This document shows positions 32,866-41,820 of a DNA stretch of 64,000 nucleotides, piece after piece (position 1 is the first letter of the stretch; each line of letters opens with the position of its first letter). The stretch is from assembly GCF_030123105.1 (NCBI RefSeq), contig NZ_CP126095.1, forward strand, positions 4,030,001 to 4,094,000. Reading direction: 5' to 3'. Both the position numbers and the translations under genes were made by a program. Below the pieces are notes generated by a model. The model saw nothing but the letters and a program-made list of their open reading frames with translations. It did not search any database and was not told the DNA's origin. Source of the stretch: Paenibacillus sp. G2S3 (GTDB lineage: Bacteria > Bacillota > Bacilli > Paenibacillales > Paenibacillaceae).

Positions 32866-34542
32866 TTAAACCGTATAGTTCTCCAAGGAGATCTTCGCAC
32901 CATTCAGTAAAGCACGCGGTTGCTCTGACTCACTCTCCAACCTCAAATGCAATCTTTCCCCATTACTGGTGGTATAATGAGCCGAAAATCCGTCTCCCAT
33001 CTCGAACTTTGGTTCATTATGGGCCATAGCTATTACGAATGCATCCAGTCCGATGATGCCACGCTCAGCAGACTCCTTTACTCCGATCGCCTCAACAACC
33101 ACCCCGCCCGGCATCCCAGCTGATGATACCTCAATGTATCCTGGCCGTTCCTGCAGTTGATAGGGATGAGATAAATAAATTGCGAAATAGACGTCGTCAA
33201 CCTGACCGAACAAGGCATTCGGGTCTTGCATCCAATCACCATGGGGGAGCACACCGATGACCGTATTCTTTTCACCCTGAGGAATAGGAAATAAAGAAAC
33301 AATAACATTCTTGTGATAAAGGACCTCCATGTAACGACTCTGATGGCGCGGATCTCCCTCATCGTAGCCTTGACCCGGGTGGAAGAAATATAGCTGGTTG
33401 GACCCTCCCTCTCCATCCACAGGCAATGAAAAAGCCCAACGGAGCTGCTCATTATCGAATTCCTCTACTCGTTCCCACATCCCACCTGCGGCAAAATCCT
33501 CTGTAATATAAGCATAGGAATGAAGCAACGGTTGATCATTTGAATCCGTTGGGATTACTTTCTGTGTAATCTTGGTGACTTCCACTGGCGTCTGGCGATT
33601 CATTGCAGCTGTTAATACCTCATCTGGTGCTTCATAGAATAGGAGTCCAGCATATTCCGTGCGCGGCATTGCCTCTGGAAGCTTGAAGTCCCCGAATTGA
33701 ACATAGTCATGAAGCACATTAGCGTCACCTGGTACATCATGTGGCCACCCCCTAGAATGCGCACCCACCCAAGCTCCACGCAAATAAAAATCTGCACGTA
33801 CTTTCCAAAGATGGTCAAGCATTTCCTTAAGCGTAGTTATTAGATCCGTATCCTCTGCTGGGACAAGCTCCAAAGCGCAGGTAAACGCTTGCACCCAATG
33901 CCAGAACCACGGAAGACTACCATATTCAGGCATGCCTTTGGAGCGAATATACGCTAGCGTACGCTTCAGACTTTGCCGGCCATCTTCAACTAATATTTCA
34001 TCTGCAAACATAGTACCAAAAATCAGCTTTGCTGCAGTATATTTCGCTTCATGATGTCCAAAGGTTACTACCGGCTTTCGGAAGAAATCACTCCGATAAA
34101 TATGCCCAAATGCTGTATTCAGGACAATACGAAGCTGAGCGTTTAGTGCTCCACCATATCTTTTGCAAAAGTAAGCCATCAGACTGCCCATAATTTCCAC
34201 AGGCAACTCATGCGGTGACGCTTCTCGCGGAATCGGATTCAATCCAAGCGGCCAGTGCCCGTAAAGCTCCGTACCGGCTTGTCGATTCTGAAGCAATAAT
34301 GTCTCCAATAGCACATCCTGTGCCTTCTGCTTCGCTTGTTCACGATCAAAAGGCAATGCCAGAGAATCATCTACTGCAGCTGCAAAAAGATACGAGCCAT
34401 AATAAAAGTTATTCCGCACATCATCGTGAAACCAGAGTCCACTCTCCAGCAGAGGTCGCCGCTCCGCTTCCAACGCTATTTTGATAATAATTTCTTGCTG
34501 ACGCTCCTCTTTACTACTCTGAATACCCTTCGACTCCAGCAT
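32866..34542 (-). CDS. Unknown 558-aa protein of the kdu locus
   Basis: I do not recognise the family. It is a large soluble protein with no signal peptide, rich in aromatic residues (LPWFWHWVQAF, FYLRGAWVGAHSRGWPHDVPGDANVL). A helical N-terminal half of about 300 residues and a beta-rich C-terminal half suggest an alpha/alpha-toroid plus beta-sandwich layout like polysaccharide lyases or uronate-acting hydrolases. It is divergent from kduI, with shared TGAAC motifs, which supports a role in uronate or unsaturated-oligouronide breakdown. The fold call is inference from composition only. The start is ATG at 34542. Confidence 0.6.
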   Translation of the reverse strand: MLESKGIQSSKEERQQEIIIKIALEAERRPLLESGLWFHDDVRNNFYYGSYLFAAAVDDSLALPFDREQAKQKAQDVLLETLLLQNRQAGTELYGHWPLGLNPIPREASPHELPVEIMGSLMAYFCKRYGGALNAQLRIVLNTAFGHIYRSDFFRKPVVTFGHHEAKYTAAKLIFGTMFADEILVEDGRQSLKRTLAYIRSKGMPEYGSLPWFWHWVQAFTCALELVPAEDTDLITTLKEMLDHLWKVRADFYLRGAWVGAHSRGWPHDVPGDANVLHDYVQFGDFKLPEAMPRTEYAGLLFYEAPDEVLTAAMNRQTPVEVTKITQKVIPTDSNDQPLLHSYAYITEDFAAGGMWERVEEFDNEQLRWAFSLPVDGEGGSNQLYFFHPGQGYDEGDPRHQSRYMEVLYHKNVIVSLFPIPQGEKNTVIGVLPHGDWMQDPNALFGQVDDVYFAIYLSHPYQLQERPGYIEVSSAGMPGGVVVEAIGVKESAERGIIGLDAFVIAMAHNEPKFEMGDGFSAHYTTSNGERLHLRLESESEQPRALLNGAKISLENYTV

Positions 34543-34636
34543 TAAAGTTCAACCTCCCACATCTCAATTTTCAATAGTATGATAACAATCCTATAAATGA
34601 GAACTAAGCATTTTAGCTCTATTGTGCACACTTTTC

Positions 34637-34716
34637 GTTCATTTGGCAATTATAAAAACCTATTAAACAAACTTAAGTGAACAGTGTTAATAAAAATTAC
34701 ACTTGTAAAATGAACA
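34637..34716. promoter_or_regulatory. Putative operators in the kdu divergent region
   Basis: Three related octamers lie here: GTTCATTTG (34637-34645, inverted), AAGTGAACA (34675-34683) and AAATGAACA (34708-34716). They sit between the divergent 558-aa gene and kduI and could bind the DeoR-type regulator encoded downstream. Confidence 0.4.
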
Positions 34717-34779
34717 TAAATGGAGTAAATTGTACCTATACGAACTAAAAATATGCTTGTTAAGGAGATTGAATATTCC

Positions 34780-35613
34780 ATGGAAAGACGTTTCGCATCC
34801 CATCCTAATGAAGTTAAGCAGTTTGACACTGAGCGCCTCCGTAAGGAATTCCACATTCCTGTCATTTTTGCACCAGATGAGCTGAAGCTTGTACTTACCC
34901 ATGAAGATCGCATGATCGTTGGCGGCGCTAATCCTGTTAAAGAAGAAGTTGTACTTACAACTGACCTTAAAGAGCTTGGGGTTACTTACTTCTTGGAACG
35001 CCGTGAGCTGGGGATCATCAATGTTGGCGGTAAAGGTTCGGTTGTTGTTGATGGTACAGAATATGAAGTAGATTTCAAAGAATGTCTATATGTTGGTCAA
35101 GGTTCTAAAGATGTTATTTTCAAAAGTGCAGACGCTTCCAAGCCCGCCAAATTTTATTTTAATTCTGCTCCTGCTCATCAATCTTACCCAACTACCAAAA
35201 CTACACTGGCTGAATCGGAATCCGGTGCGATGGGCGGTTTGGAGAACTCCAACGAGCGTACAATCCACCGCTTCATTCATACTAATGGCGTACAAAGCGC
35301 TCAGCTAGTTATGGGTATGACTCAACTGAAGCCAGGTAGCATGTGGAATACGATGCCAGCACATACACATCCACGCCGGATGGAAGCTTATTTCTATTTC
35401 GATCTACCGGACGATTCCGTTGTGTTCCACTTGATGGGAGAGCCAAATGAAACTCGCCATATCGTAATGCAAAATGAGCAAGCGGTTATTTCTCCAAGCT
35501 GGTCCATCCACAGTGGTGTTGGTACTCATAACTATACTTTTATCTGGAGTATGGCAGGCGATAATAAAAGATATGATGATATGGACCCCGTATCCATGAA
35601 AGAACTACAATAG
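34780..35613 (+). CDS. kduI: 5-keto-4-deoxyuronate isomerase
   Basis: A 277-aa cupin-fold zinc enzyme that isomerises 5-keto-4-deoxyuronate to 2,5-diketo-3-deoxygluconate in pectin/uronate breakdown. The metal ligands lie in MPAHTHPRRMEAYFYFDL (two His, one Glu) and a later His in IHSGVGTHNY. The ATG at 34780 (MERRFASHPNEV) is the family N-terminus, with AAGGAG about 12 nt upstream. It begins a kduI-deoR-kduD operon. Confidence 0.93.
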   Translation: MERRFASHPNEVKQFDTERLRKEFHIPVIFAPDELKLVLTHEDRMIVGGANPVKEEVVLTTDLKELGVTYFLERRELGIINVGGKGSVVVDGTEYEVDFKECLYVGQGSKDVIFKSADASKPAKFYFNSAPAHQSYPTTKTTLAESESGAMGGLENSNERTIHRFIHTNGVQSAQLVMGMTQLKPGSMWNTMPAHTHPRRMEAYFYFDLPDDSVVFHLMGEPNETRHIVMQNEQAVISPSWSIHSGVGTHNYTFIWSMAGDNKRYDDMDPVSMKELQ

Positions 35614-35647
35614 AGATAAATCAATTACGGAAAGCTGAGGCAAGCGG

Positions 35648-36403
35648 ATGAACCCGATACGACGACATGAGATGATTATGGAAGTTATGCTGAACCAAAA
35701 AGATGTAACGGTGAATGAACTGAGCGATAAGCTACAGGTTACCGGAAAAACAATTCGTGAGGATTTAAGCAAGCTGGAGGAGCAAGGACTGATCGTACGT
35801 GTACATGGCGGAGCTGTGCTGGCACAAAGTGACCAGTTTGGTATATTGCCCTCTAAGGATCCACTGGATAAGTATTCAGACGAAAAAACGGAGATCGCCT
35901 TGCGCGCGCTTGCTCATATTGAACAGGACGATATTATAGCTCTTGACGGTGGGAGCACAACGCTTGAAATTGCTCGACGCCTGGACAATATGCCTCTAAC
36001 GGTAGTCACCAATGATGTATACATCATCAGCGAACTGGTTCCCAAAGATCATATTCGTCTGGTCGTTCCCGGGGGTTACCGTGTCCGCAATATGTTAGCC
36101 GGCCCTGAAGCCGTCTCTTATGTACAACAGCTTAATATTCAAAAAGCATTTTTGTCCTCGACAGCTGTTCATATTGAACATGGACTTTCCATTTATACAG
36201 GAGATTTAATTGAATTCAAACAAGCACTTGTATCTACAGCCCGTAAGGTTTTCGCGGTTGTGGATCATCATAAATTCGGCCAAACGGCGCTGCGTACATT
36301 CGCTTCTCTGCAGGAGGTTGACGTTATCTTGACAGATAAAGGACTCTCCCCAGAAACGGTAGAACAGTTCCGCAGTGCAGGCATTGCCATTGAATGTGAG
36401 TAA
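35648..36403 (+). CDS. DeoR family transcriptional regulator
   Basis: A 251-aa DeoR-type repressor with an N-terminal winged helix (DVTVNELSDKLQVTGKTIREDLSKLEEQGLIVRVHGGAV) and a C-terminal sugar-phosphate-sensing domain (ALDGGSTTLEIARRL, VVTNDVYII). It lies between kduI and kduD in the same direction, 34 nt after kduI, so it probably controls this locus in response to a uronate-derived metabolite. Intact frame. Confidence 0.88.
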   Translation: MNPIRRHEMIMEVMLNQKDVTVNELSDKLQVTGKTIREDLSKLEEQGLIVRVHGGAVLAQSDQFGILPSKDPLDKYSDEKTEIALRALAHIEQDDIIALDGGSTTLEIARRLDNMPLTVVTNDVYIISELVPKDHIRLVVPGGYRVRNMLAGPEAVSYVQQLNIQKAFLSSTAVHIEHGLSIYTGDLIEFKQALVSTARKVFAVVDHHKFGQTALRTFASLQEVDVILTDKGLSPETVEQFRSAGIAIECE

Positions 36404-36445
36404 TAACGAAATAAAATCCATCTTAAAATAAGGGGCGTAATTTAT

Positions 36446-37204
36446 ATGTCATCATCATTATTCAGCTTGGCAGGTAAAACAGCACTCGTAACCGGTGCAG
36501 CTCAAGGTCTTGGACAAGGCATTGCCCTTGCCTTCGCAGAAGCAGGTGCGGATATTGCATCCGTATCGCTTAATACAAGTCAAGAAACCGTAAACGCTGC
36601 AAAAGCCTTTGGCGTAAAAGCGGTTAGCATCGAATCTGACTTAAGTGATCATAGCAACCTGCAAAACACATTTGACCAAGCACTTGAGCTGACTGGTCAT
36701 GTTGACATTCTCGTGAACTGTGCAGGGATGATCCGCCGTACTCCAGCAAAAGACCATAGTGAAAAAGACTGGTTTGATGTTATTAACCTAAACTTGAACA
36801 CAGTGTTCCTTCTGTCTCAGATCGCTGGCCGCCACTTCCTGGAAAGAGGATCCGGCAAAATTATTAACATTGCCTCCATGCTCTCCTATCAAGGCGGAAT
36901 CAATGTCCCTGGCTACACCGCGAGCAAACACGGTGTTGCTGGTCTTACTAAAGCTTTCGCCAATGAATGGGCAGGCTCTGGTCTGAACATCAATGCGATT
37001 GCACCGGGCTACATGGCGACTGAAAATACAGCTCCAATCCGCGCCGACCAAAGTCGTTCGGACGCTATCTTAGATCGTATTCCAGCTGCACGTTGGGGAA
37101 CACCTGATGATGTTAAAGGACCTGCTGTATTCTTGGCTTCCGCAGCTTCCGACTATTTGAATGGTCACATTCTTAATGTGGACGGCGGATGGATGGCTAG
37201 ATAA
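36446..37204 (+). CDS. kduD: 2-dehydro-3-deoxy-D-gluconate 5-dehydrogenase
   Basis: A 252-aa short-chain dehydrogenase. TGAAQGLGQG binds NAD, NCAGMIRR and YTASKHG carry the catalytic Asn, Tyr and Lys. KduD reduces 2,5-diketo-3-deoxygluconate to 2-keto-3-deoxygluconate, the step after KduI. The MIRR and final NVDGGWMAR segments fit KduD better than general SDR proteins. GGGGCG lies upstream of the ATG. A terminator follows, ending the operon. Confidence 0.9.
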   Translation: MSSSLFSLAGKTALVTGAAQGLGQGIALAFAEAGADIASVSLNTSQETVNAAKAFGVKAVSIESDLSDHSNLQNTFDQALELTGHVDILVNCAGMIRRTPAKDHSEKDWFDVINLNLNTVFLLSQIAGRHFLERGSGKIINIASMLSYQGGINVPGYTASKHGVAGLTKAFANEWAGSGLNINAIAPGYMATENTAPIRADQSRSDAILDRIPAARWGTPDDVKGPAVFLASAASDYLNGHILNVDGGWMAR

Positions 37205-37220
37205 ATAACCTAAAATATTT

Positions 37221-37250
37221 AACCCGCTGCCTGTGGCAGCGGGTTATTTT
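37221..37250 (+). terminator. kduD terminator
   Basis: AACCCGCTGCC/GGCAGCGGGTT stem followed by ATTTTT. Confidence 0.9.
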
Positions 37251-37684
37251 TACTTAAACAAGCTTGGAATAAATTCCCTATCAAATTCACTAGTGATTTT
37301 AAAATTCCCCGAGCTGTACTTACTCTCACTAGCAAGATTGGTCATATACAAGAAATTGGTGTCCGTGATACTCATTCCAAACCTCATGCTTTTATTTACA
37401 ATTATACTTATCCAATAGATTTCCGTAGATTTATCAGAAGCATTACTTCTTCTTAATTTCATATCAGAGAATTCATGTATTATCTGTTCAATTTCTTGAG
37501 GATCAATAATTTTCACATGTTCGTCATTAGACGATTTAAGAATATCGATGGATGTGATTTCTGTGGCATCGATTTGGTCCAGCACAAGATTGTTAAATGA
37601 ATTATAACTATGATATAGCGTAACGCTCCAAAGGATAATAATAATTGCTAAAGGAATTAGGATGAGCACGTAACGTTTTTTCAT
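37250..37684 (-). CDS. Membrane-anchored protein of unknown function
   Basis: A 144-aa protein with one N-terminal membrane helix (KKRYVLILIPLAIIIILWSV) and an extracytoplasmic domain of about 115 residues (ATEITSIDILKSSNDEHVKII, IYWISIIVNKSMRFGMSITD). It resembles DUF5301-like small domains that bind no known ligand. It is 2 nt from the gene at 37687, so the two are probably co-transcribed. Function unknown. Confidence 0.65.
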   Translation of the reverse strand: MKKRYVLILIPLAIIIILWSVTLYHSYNSFNNLVLDQIDATEITSIDILKSSNDEHVKIIDPQEIEQIIHEFSDMKLRRSNASDKSTEIYWISIIVNKSMRFGMSITDTNFLYMTNLASESKYSSGNFKITSEFDREFIPSLFK

Positions 37685-37686
37685 GA

Positions 37687-38211
37687 TTACAAGCCCTCTA
37701 TCTCCACAAATTCTCCCGGATGTGACCGAATATACTCGCCAATTAACCGGTGGCTGTCTGCGGCAATGTTCTGAAATCGTTCAAACAAACCACTCATCTC
37801 ACTCAACAACTCAGGATCACGCTCGAGATCCGTGATGGCAGCATCAACCCACTGTAATCCAAGTCTATTGTTTCTTTCTTCGAGAAATGCCTTTGTTTCC
37901 TGAAGCAAAAAGAACATTTCCTCATCGCCAAAAAATCGTATGCCTCCTATCACTCCTGTCCAATACCCCGGTAGGTCTTGCATGTAAGAAATCCAAGCAT
38001 AATACTCCCCTTCGGAATTACGGCTGTGATCATGCATTACTCTGAACATACAAAGCGCTTTCTGTCCATCTGTGAGCTTTGAGATCACTTCGGATTTGAT
38101 CGATGGTGATTTTGCGCGAATCTGCTGAAAGGTAGGCTCCATACAGGCCCAGCCTAGTCTTTCATCACTTAAAGTGTCCAATTCCTTCTGCTTCATGGTT
38201 ACTAAATTCAT
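37687..38211 (-). CDS. Hypothetical protein, 174 aa
   Basis: A soluble helical protein with no signal peptide. KALCMFRVMHDHSRNSEGEYYAWISYM and WTGVIGGIRFFGDEEMFFLLQE recall DUF4375/DMP19-type proteins, but the match is not secure. It lies 2 nt upstream of the membrane-anchored gene. GGAGG lies upstream of the ATG at 38211. Function unknown. Confidence 0.65.
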   Translation of the reverse strand: MNLVTMKQKELDTLSDERLGWACMEPTFQQIRAKSPSIKSEVISKLTDGQKALCMFRVMHDHSRNSEGEYYAWISYMQDLPGYWTGVIGGIRFFGDEEMFFLLQETKAFLEERNNRLGLQWVDAAITDLERDPELLSEMSGLFERFQNIAADSHRLIGEYIRSHPGEFVEIEGL

Positions 38212-38352
38212 TTAACTCCTCCTTTGATTAACATCCAAAAATATACATTTCATTCTAGCTGTTGTCAATAAGAACCTCCTAACATTTAGGGTAATTCAAA
38301 CTTTTTTATGATAGGCTTTAGGAAGAAGAAATCATCACAAGGGAGCTTTTCT

Positions 38353-39003
38353 ATGCATAATGAGATACTTACTATTTTTGATGAAGCAGGCAATCGGACG
38401 GGTACGGCTCCACGGGAAGAGGTACATCGGTTAGGACATTGGCACGAGACTTTCCACTGCTGGTTTATTAGCAAAGACCAGGAAATACCCTATATCTATT
38501 TACAGCTTCGCAGTGAACAGAAACAAGACTATGCGGGACTACTAGACATCACGGCTGCCGGACATTTGCTAGCAAATGAAACTGTTGAAGATGGAATACG
38601 CGAGGTTCAAGAAGAATTGGGACTGGAGCTAACTTTTAAAGACCTGATTCCGTTAGGAACAATTCCTTACAGTATGAAAAAAGAAAACCTTATCGATAAT
38701 GAACGAGCTCATGTCTTTGTTTATAACAATCCTTATCGTCTAGAAGATTTCCAATTACAACAAGAAGAGGTCGCCGGCATTGTCAAAGCTACGTTCTCTG
38801 ATTTCCGCAGATTTTGGCAGGGAGAAATACATAGTCTACAAGTCAACGGTTTTCAAATCGATACGCATGGACATAGAATTACCATTGAGCAGGATGTAGA
38901 CAAGACCCATTTTGTACCCCATGAAGTGGGTTATTATACTCGTATTATCGAGGGTATCGAAGCTATATTTCTAAAATCACCAGTAGTAACGGAGGACAAA
39001 TGA
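38353..39003 (+). CDS. NUDIX hydrolase
   Basis: A 216-aa NUDIX enzyme of the YfcD/isopentenyl-diphosphate-isomerase-like type. The Nudix box is at GHLLANETVEDGIREVQEELGLEL, with the expected Glu and Arg residues. It hydrolyses a nucleoside-diphosphate-linked compound of unknown identity. ATG at 38353 is preferred because AAGGGA sits 8 nt upstream. It overlaps the GNAT gene by 4 nt (ATGA). Confidence 0.85.
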   Translation: MHNEILTIFDEAGNRTGTAPREEVHRLGHWHETFHCWFISKDQEIPYIYLQLRSEQKQDYAGLLDITAAGHLLANETVEDGIREVQEELGLELTFKDLIPLGTIPYSMKKENLIDNERAHVFVYNNPYRLEDFQLQQEEVAGIVKATFSDFRRFWQGEIHSLQVNGFQIDTHGHRITIEQDVDKTHFVPHEVGYYTRIIEGIEAIFLKSPVVTEDK

Positions 39004-39545
39004 TTATTGATCAACGAACATTTACCGTGAAAGGCATCCATTACACCATAAGATCTGCAATCACTACGGATGCTATGATATTGTCCAAATTAAGAGTACA
39101 AATTGATGGTGAGACCGAGAATTTAGACAGAGAACCAGGGGAGGCTTTTATAGACGAAATAGGGTTTCAGCAGCTTATTCAATCAGATTCTGAGGAACCA
39201 AGAAATTTGTTTCTAGTCGCAGTAGTTGAAGATCGAATCGTTGGGTTCTCTCGATGCGAAGGCAATCATTTAAAAAGATTCTCTCATAAAGTAGAATTTG
39301 GAGTATGTGTGCTACAGGATTATTGGGGATATGGAATCGGAAACAATTTTCTAACAGAATCGATAACATGGGCCGACGCTAACGGTATCCAAAAAATCAC
39401 TTTAAATGTCCTAGAAACGAACGACAAAGCTATCACCCTTTATCAGAAGCTTGGCTTTGAGATCGAGGGAATATTAAAGAATGATAAGATCCTTTCGGAC
39501 GGGAAATTCTATAACACGATTATAATGGGACGATTTATGGATTGA
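39000..39545 (+). CDS. GNAT family N-acetyltransferase
   Basis: A 181-aa GNAT enzyme (VEFGVCVLQDYWGYGIGNNFL, KITLNVLETNDKAITLYQKLGFEIEG). This pattern is the RimJ/RimL/SpeG-like or YkkB-like subgroup. It is translationally coupled to the NUDIX gene by a 4-nt overlap, which suggests a shared substrate or stress role. The substrate is unknown. A bidirectional terminator follows. Confidence 0.83.
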   Translation: MIIDQRTFTVKGIHYTIRSAITTDAMILSKLRVQIDGETENLDREPGEAFIDEIGFQQLIQSDSEEPRNLFLVAVVEDRIVGFSRCEGNHLKRFSHKVEFGVCVLQDYWGYGIGNNFLTESITWADANGIQKITLNVLETNDKAITLYQKLGFEIEGILKNDKILSDGKFYNTIIMGRFMD

Positions 39546-39548
39546 TTT

Positions 39549-39591
39549 TAAAAAGGCAGAACCTGAATCCCTCAGGTTCTGCCTTCTTTTT
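39549..39591. terminator. Bidirectional terminator
   Basis: AAGGCAGAACCTGA/TCAGGTTCTGCCTT stem flanked by A- and T-runs, between convergent GNAT and beta-galactosidase genes. Confidence 0.9.
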
Positions 39592-41665
39592 ATACTAACG
39601 ATTTACGCTTCAACATTGCGAGATCATTCACCGCTAGATTCAATACAGCCGGAGCAGCAGTACCTGAGCTCAAATCTGTATAATCCGCTCCATCTAATTG
39701 TACCGTTTGCGGACTGCCGCTGTAGTTTTGCACAAAAATATAATCACTCTCTCCATCCGTACGAAGCTGCGCTGTCACACCAGCTGGAAGCTCACTATCA
39801 AGCGCACGGGTAATTCCCGCTTTTGCAGTGATTGCAGCATACAATTCAACGTAGAAAGAGGCGTCTTTTACACGAGTAGCGAGATGATAAGCATTTCCTT
39901 CACCGAAACGATTTACCGTAAGCGCTGGACGGCCAGCATAAAAATCGCTGCGATAAGTGCCTAATGCTTCCGCACCCTCCAAGTGGATCAGCTCAGCAAT
40001 TTCATGCGCATCATAATCTCCACTAAGATTAAGCGCATTGCTCGCCTGCATTACAACACCATTCAAATCACGGCTATGCAGCCCTTCGGTCTCTTCTGCC
40101 CAAATGCCGAGCGTTCTACGTAGCGGTCCTGGGAATCCACCCAAATGACATAAATCCGTTTCGTTAACGACACCAGACCAGTAGGTTGCCAGGAAAGTTC
40201 CGCCCTGCTCAACAAACTTCTCGATACGCTTTCCATTCTCTTCGCTGATCAGATATAACATAGGTGCGATCACCAGCTTGTAAGCGGACAGATCATCTCC
40301 CGATCCGACCATATCAACCGGAATGCCTAGCTCCCAAAGAGCGCGATAATGCTGTAGTACAGTCTCCTCATAACGCAAACCGGAATTACGAATGCCTTGT
40401 GCATCCTTTATCGCCCAGCGGTTGTCCCAATCAAAAATAATCGCTGTTTTTGCTGGAGTTGATGTACCTACTACTTCTGTCATTCCGGCCAGTGTCTTAC
40501 CTACCTCTGTTACATCTTTAAATACACGAGTCTCGGAGTGGCCGCTATGGTCAACAACTGCACCGTGGAACTTCTCACTAGAGCCCCGGCTTTTACGCCA
40601 TTGGAAATATTGTACAGAATCAGAACCATGTGCTACCGCTTGAAGCGAAGACAGCTTGTGCATGCCAGGACGCTTCAGCTTACTAACCGATTGCCAGTTC
40701 GTAAGAGATGGCGTGCTTTCCATGAGCAGGAATGGTTTCTTTTTAAAAGAACGCATTAAATCGTAGTGCATCGCCGTCCATGCTGCCAGTCTAGCATCGT
40801 CACCATCTTCGGTATAATGCCATTCTGGATAAGCATCCCATGAGACAACATCCAGAATTTTGGCCAGTTCGCGGTAATCAATGCCATCGATCATATGCAT
40901 ATTCGTCGTAATTGGCAACGCTGGATTGTAAGGGCGAACAGTATTTATCTCATGCTGACAGAAGTTAATCGTCCGTTCGCTGACAAACCGCCGCCAGTCG
41001 AGGTTCAAGCCGTGTACTTGTGTCTCTCCATGTGGGGCCGGGGATTCAATCTGTGTCCATGAAGTGTAGGTATGACTCCAAAAAGTAGCCCACCAAGCAT
41101 GATTCACCTCATCCAGACTGTTATTGTATTTGACCTTTAACCAATCTCTAAAAGCATTCTGACAAAGATCACAGTGACACTCGCCACTGAACTCATTCGA
41201 AATATGCCAACCGATAACCGCAGGATGCTGGCTATAACGTTCTGCCAGCTTCGCATTTAAAATTGCAGTCTTCTCCCAATACACAGGCGAGGTGAAGCAG
41301 TGATTATGACGGAAGCCATGTAAATTGTGAACACGATTACGCTCCACTCTTAGAACTTCTGGATACTTATCTGACATCCAAGCTGGTCTTGCTCCACTAG
41401 GGGTTGCCAGGAAAGCATAAATCCCATTCTCTGCAAAAGAATCCAGGACACCATCGAGCCAATCGAAAGTGAACACGCCCTCTTCAGGCTCTAGGGATAC
41501 CCAAGAAAAAATTCCGACAGACATCACATTGCAATTCGCAAGCTTCATCAGACGAATATCCTCACGCAAAATTTCTGGGTACTTCAGCCATTGCTCAGGA
41601 TTATAATCGGCACCGTGCAGCATCACTGGAGCTTTGCTGCTAATCGGGGAATGTTTTTTAATCAT
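39590..41665 (-). CDS. GH42 beta-galactosidase
   Basis: A 691-aa glycoside hydrolase family 42 enzyme. GADYNPEQW is the family start, HISNEFSGECHCDLC carries the acid/base Glu, and FLLMESTPSLTNWQ the nucleophile Glu. A central trimerisation domain and a C-terminal beta-domain follow. It is cytoplasmic (no signal peptide) and cleaves beta-galactosides imported as oligosaccharides. It is divergent from an AraC regulator at 41821. Confidence 0.92.
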   Translation of the reverse strand: MIKKHSPISSKAPVMLHGADYNPEQWLKYPEILREDIRLMKLANCNVMSVGIFSWVSLEPEEGVFTFDWLDGVLDSFAENGIYAFLATPSGARPAWMSDKYPEVLRVERNRVHNLHGFRHNHCFTSPVYWEKTAILNAKLAERYSQHPAVIGWHISNEFSGECHCDLCQNAFRDWLKVKYNNSLDEVNHAWWATFWSHTYTSWTQIESPAPHGETQVHGLNLDWRRFVSERTINFCQHEINTVRPYNPALPITTNMHMIDGIDYRELAKILDVVSWDAYPEWHYTEDGDDARLAAWTAMHYDLMRSFKKKPFLLMESTPSLTNWQSVSKLKRPGMHKLSSLQAVAHGSDSVQYFQWRKSRGSSEKFHGAVVDHSGHSETRVFKDVTEVGKTLAGMTEVVGTSTPAKTAIIFDWDNRWAIKDAQGIRNSGLRYEETVLQHYRALWELGIPVDMVGSGDDLSAYKLVIAPMLYLISEENGKRIEKFVEQGGTFLATYWSGVVNETDLCHLGGFPGPLRRTLGIWAEETEGLHSRDLNGVVMQASNALNLSGDYDAHEIAELIHLEGAEALGTYRSDFYAGRPALTVNRFGEGNAYHLATRVKDASFYVELYAAITAKAGITRALDSELPAGVTAQLRTDGESDYIFVQNYSGSPQTVQLDGADYTDLSSGTAAPAVLNLAVNDLAMLKRKSLV

Positions 41666-41820
41666 AGTGTAAGATCATCCTCTCAATTCTGCCCATTTCT
41701 TGAATGGGACTATTCTCTGATGAAACGCTAGATGCTTAAGCTATCAAATTCACGAATCATCATTTATACTATTTATAATATAAGAAAATTCATCTTGATC
41801 AGTAGGAATATACTCTCGAA

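Noticed and set aside
33880..33893. A cre-like site (GTAAACGCTTGCA) in the 558-aa gene
   Set aside because: It lies deep in coding sequence far from any promoter and may be chance.
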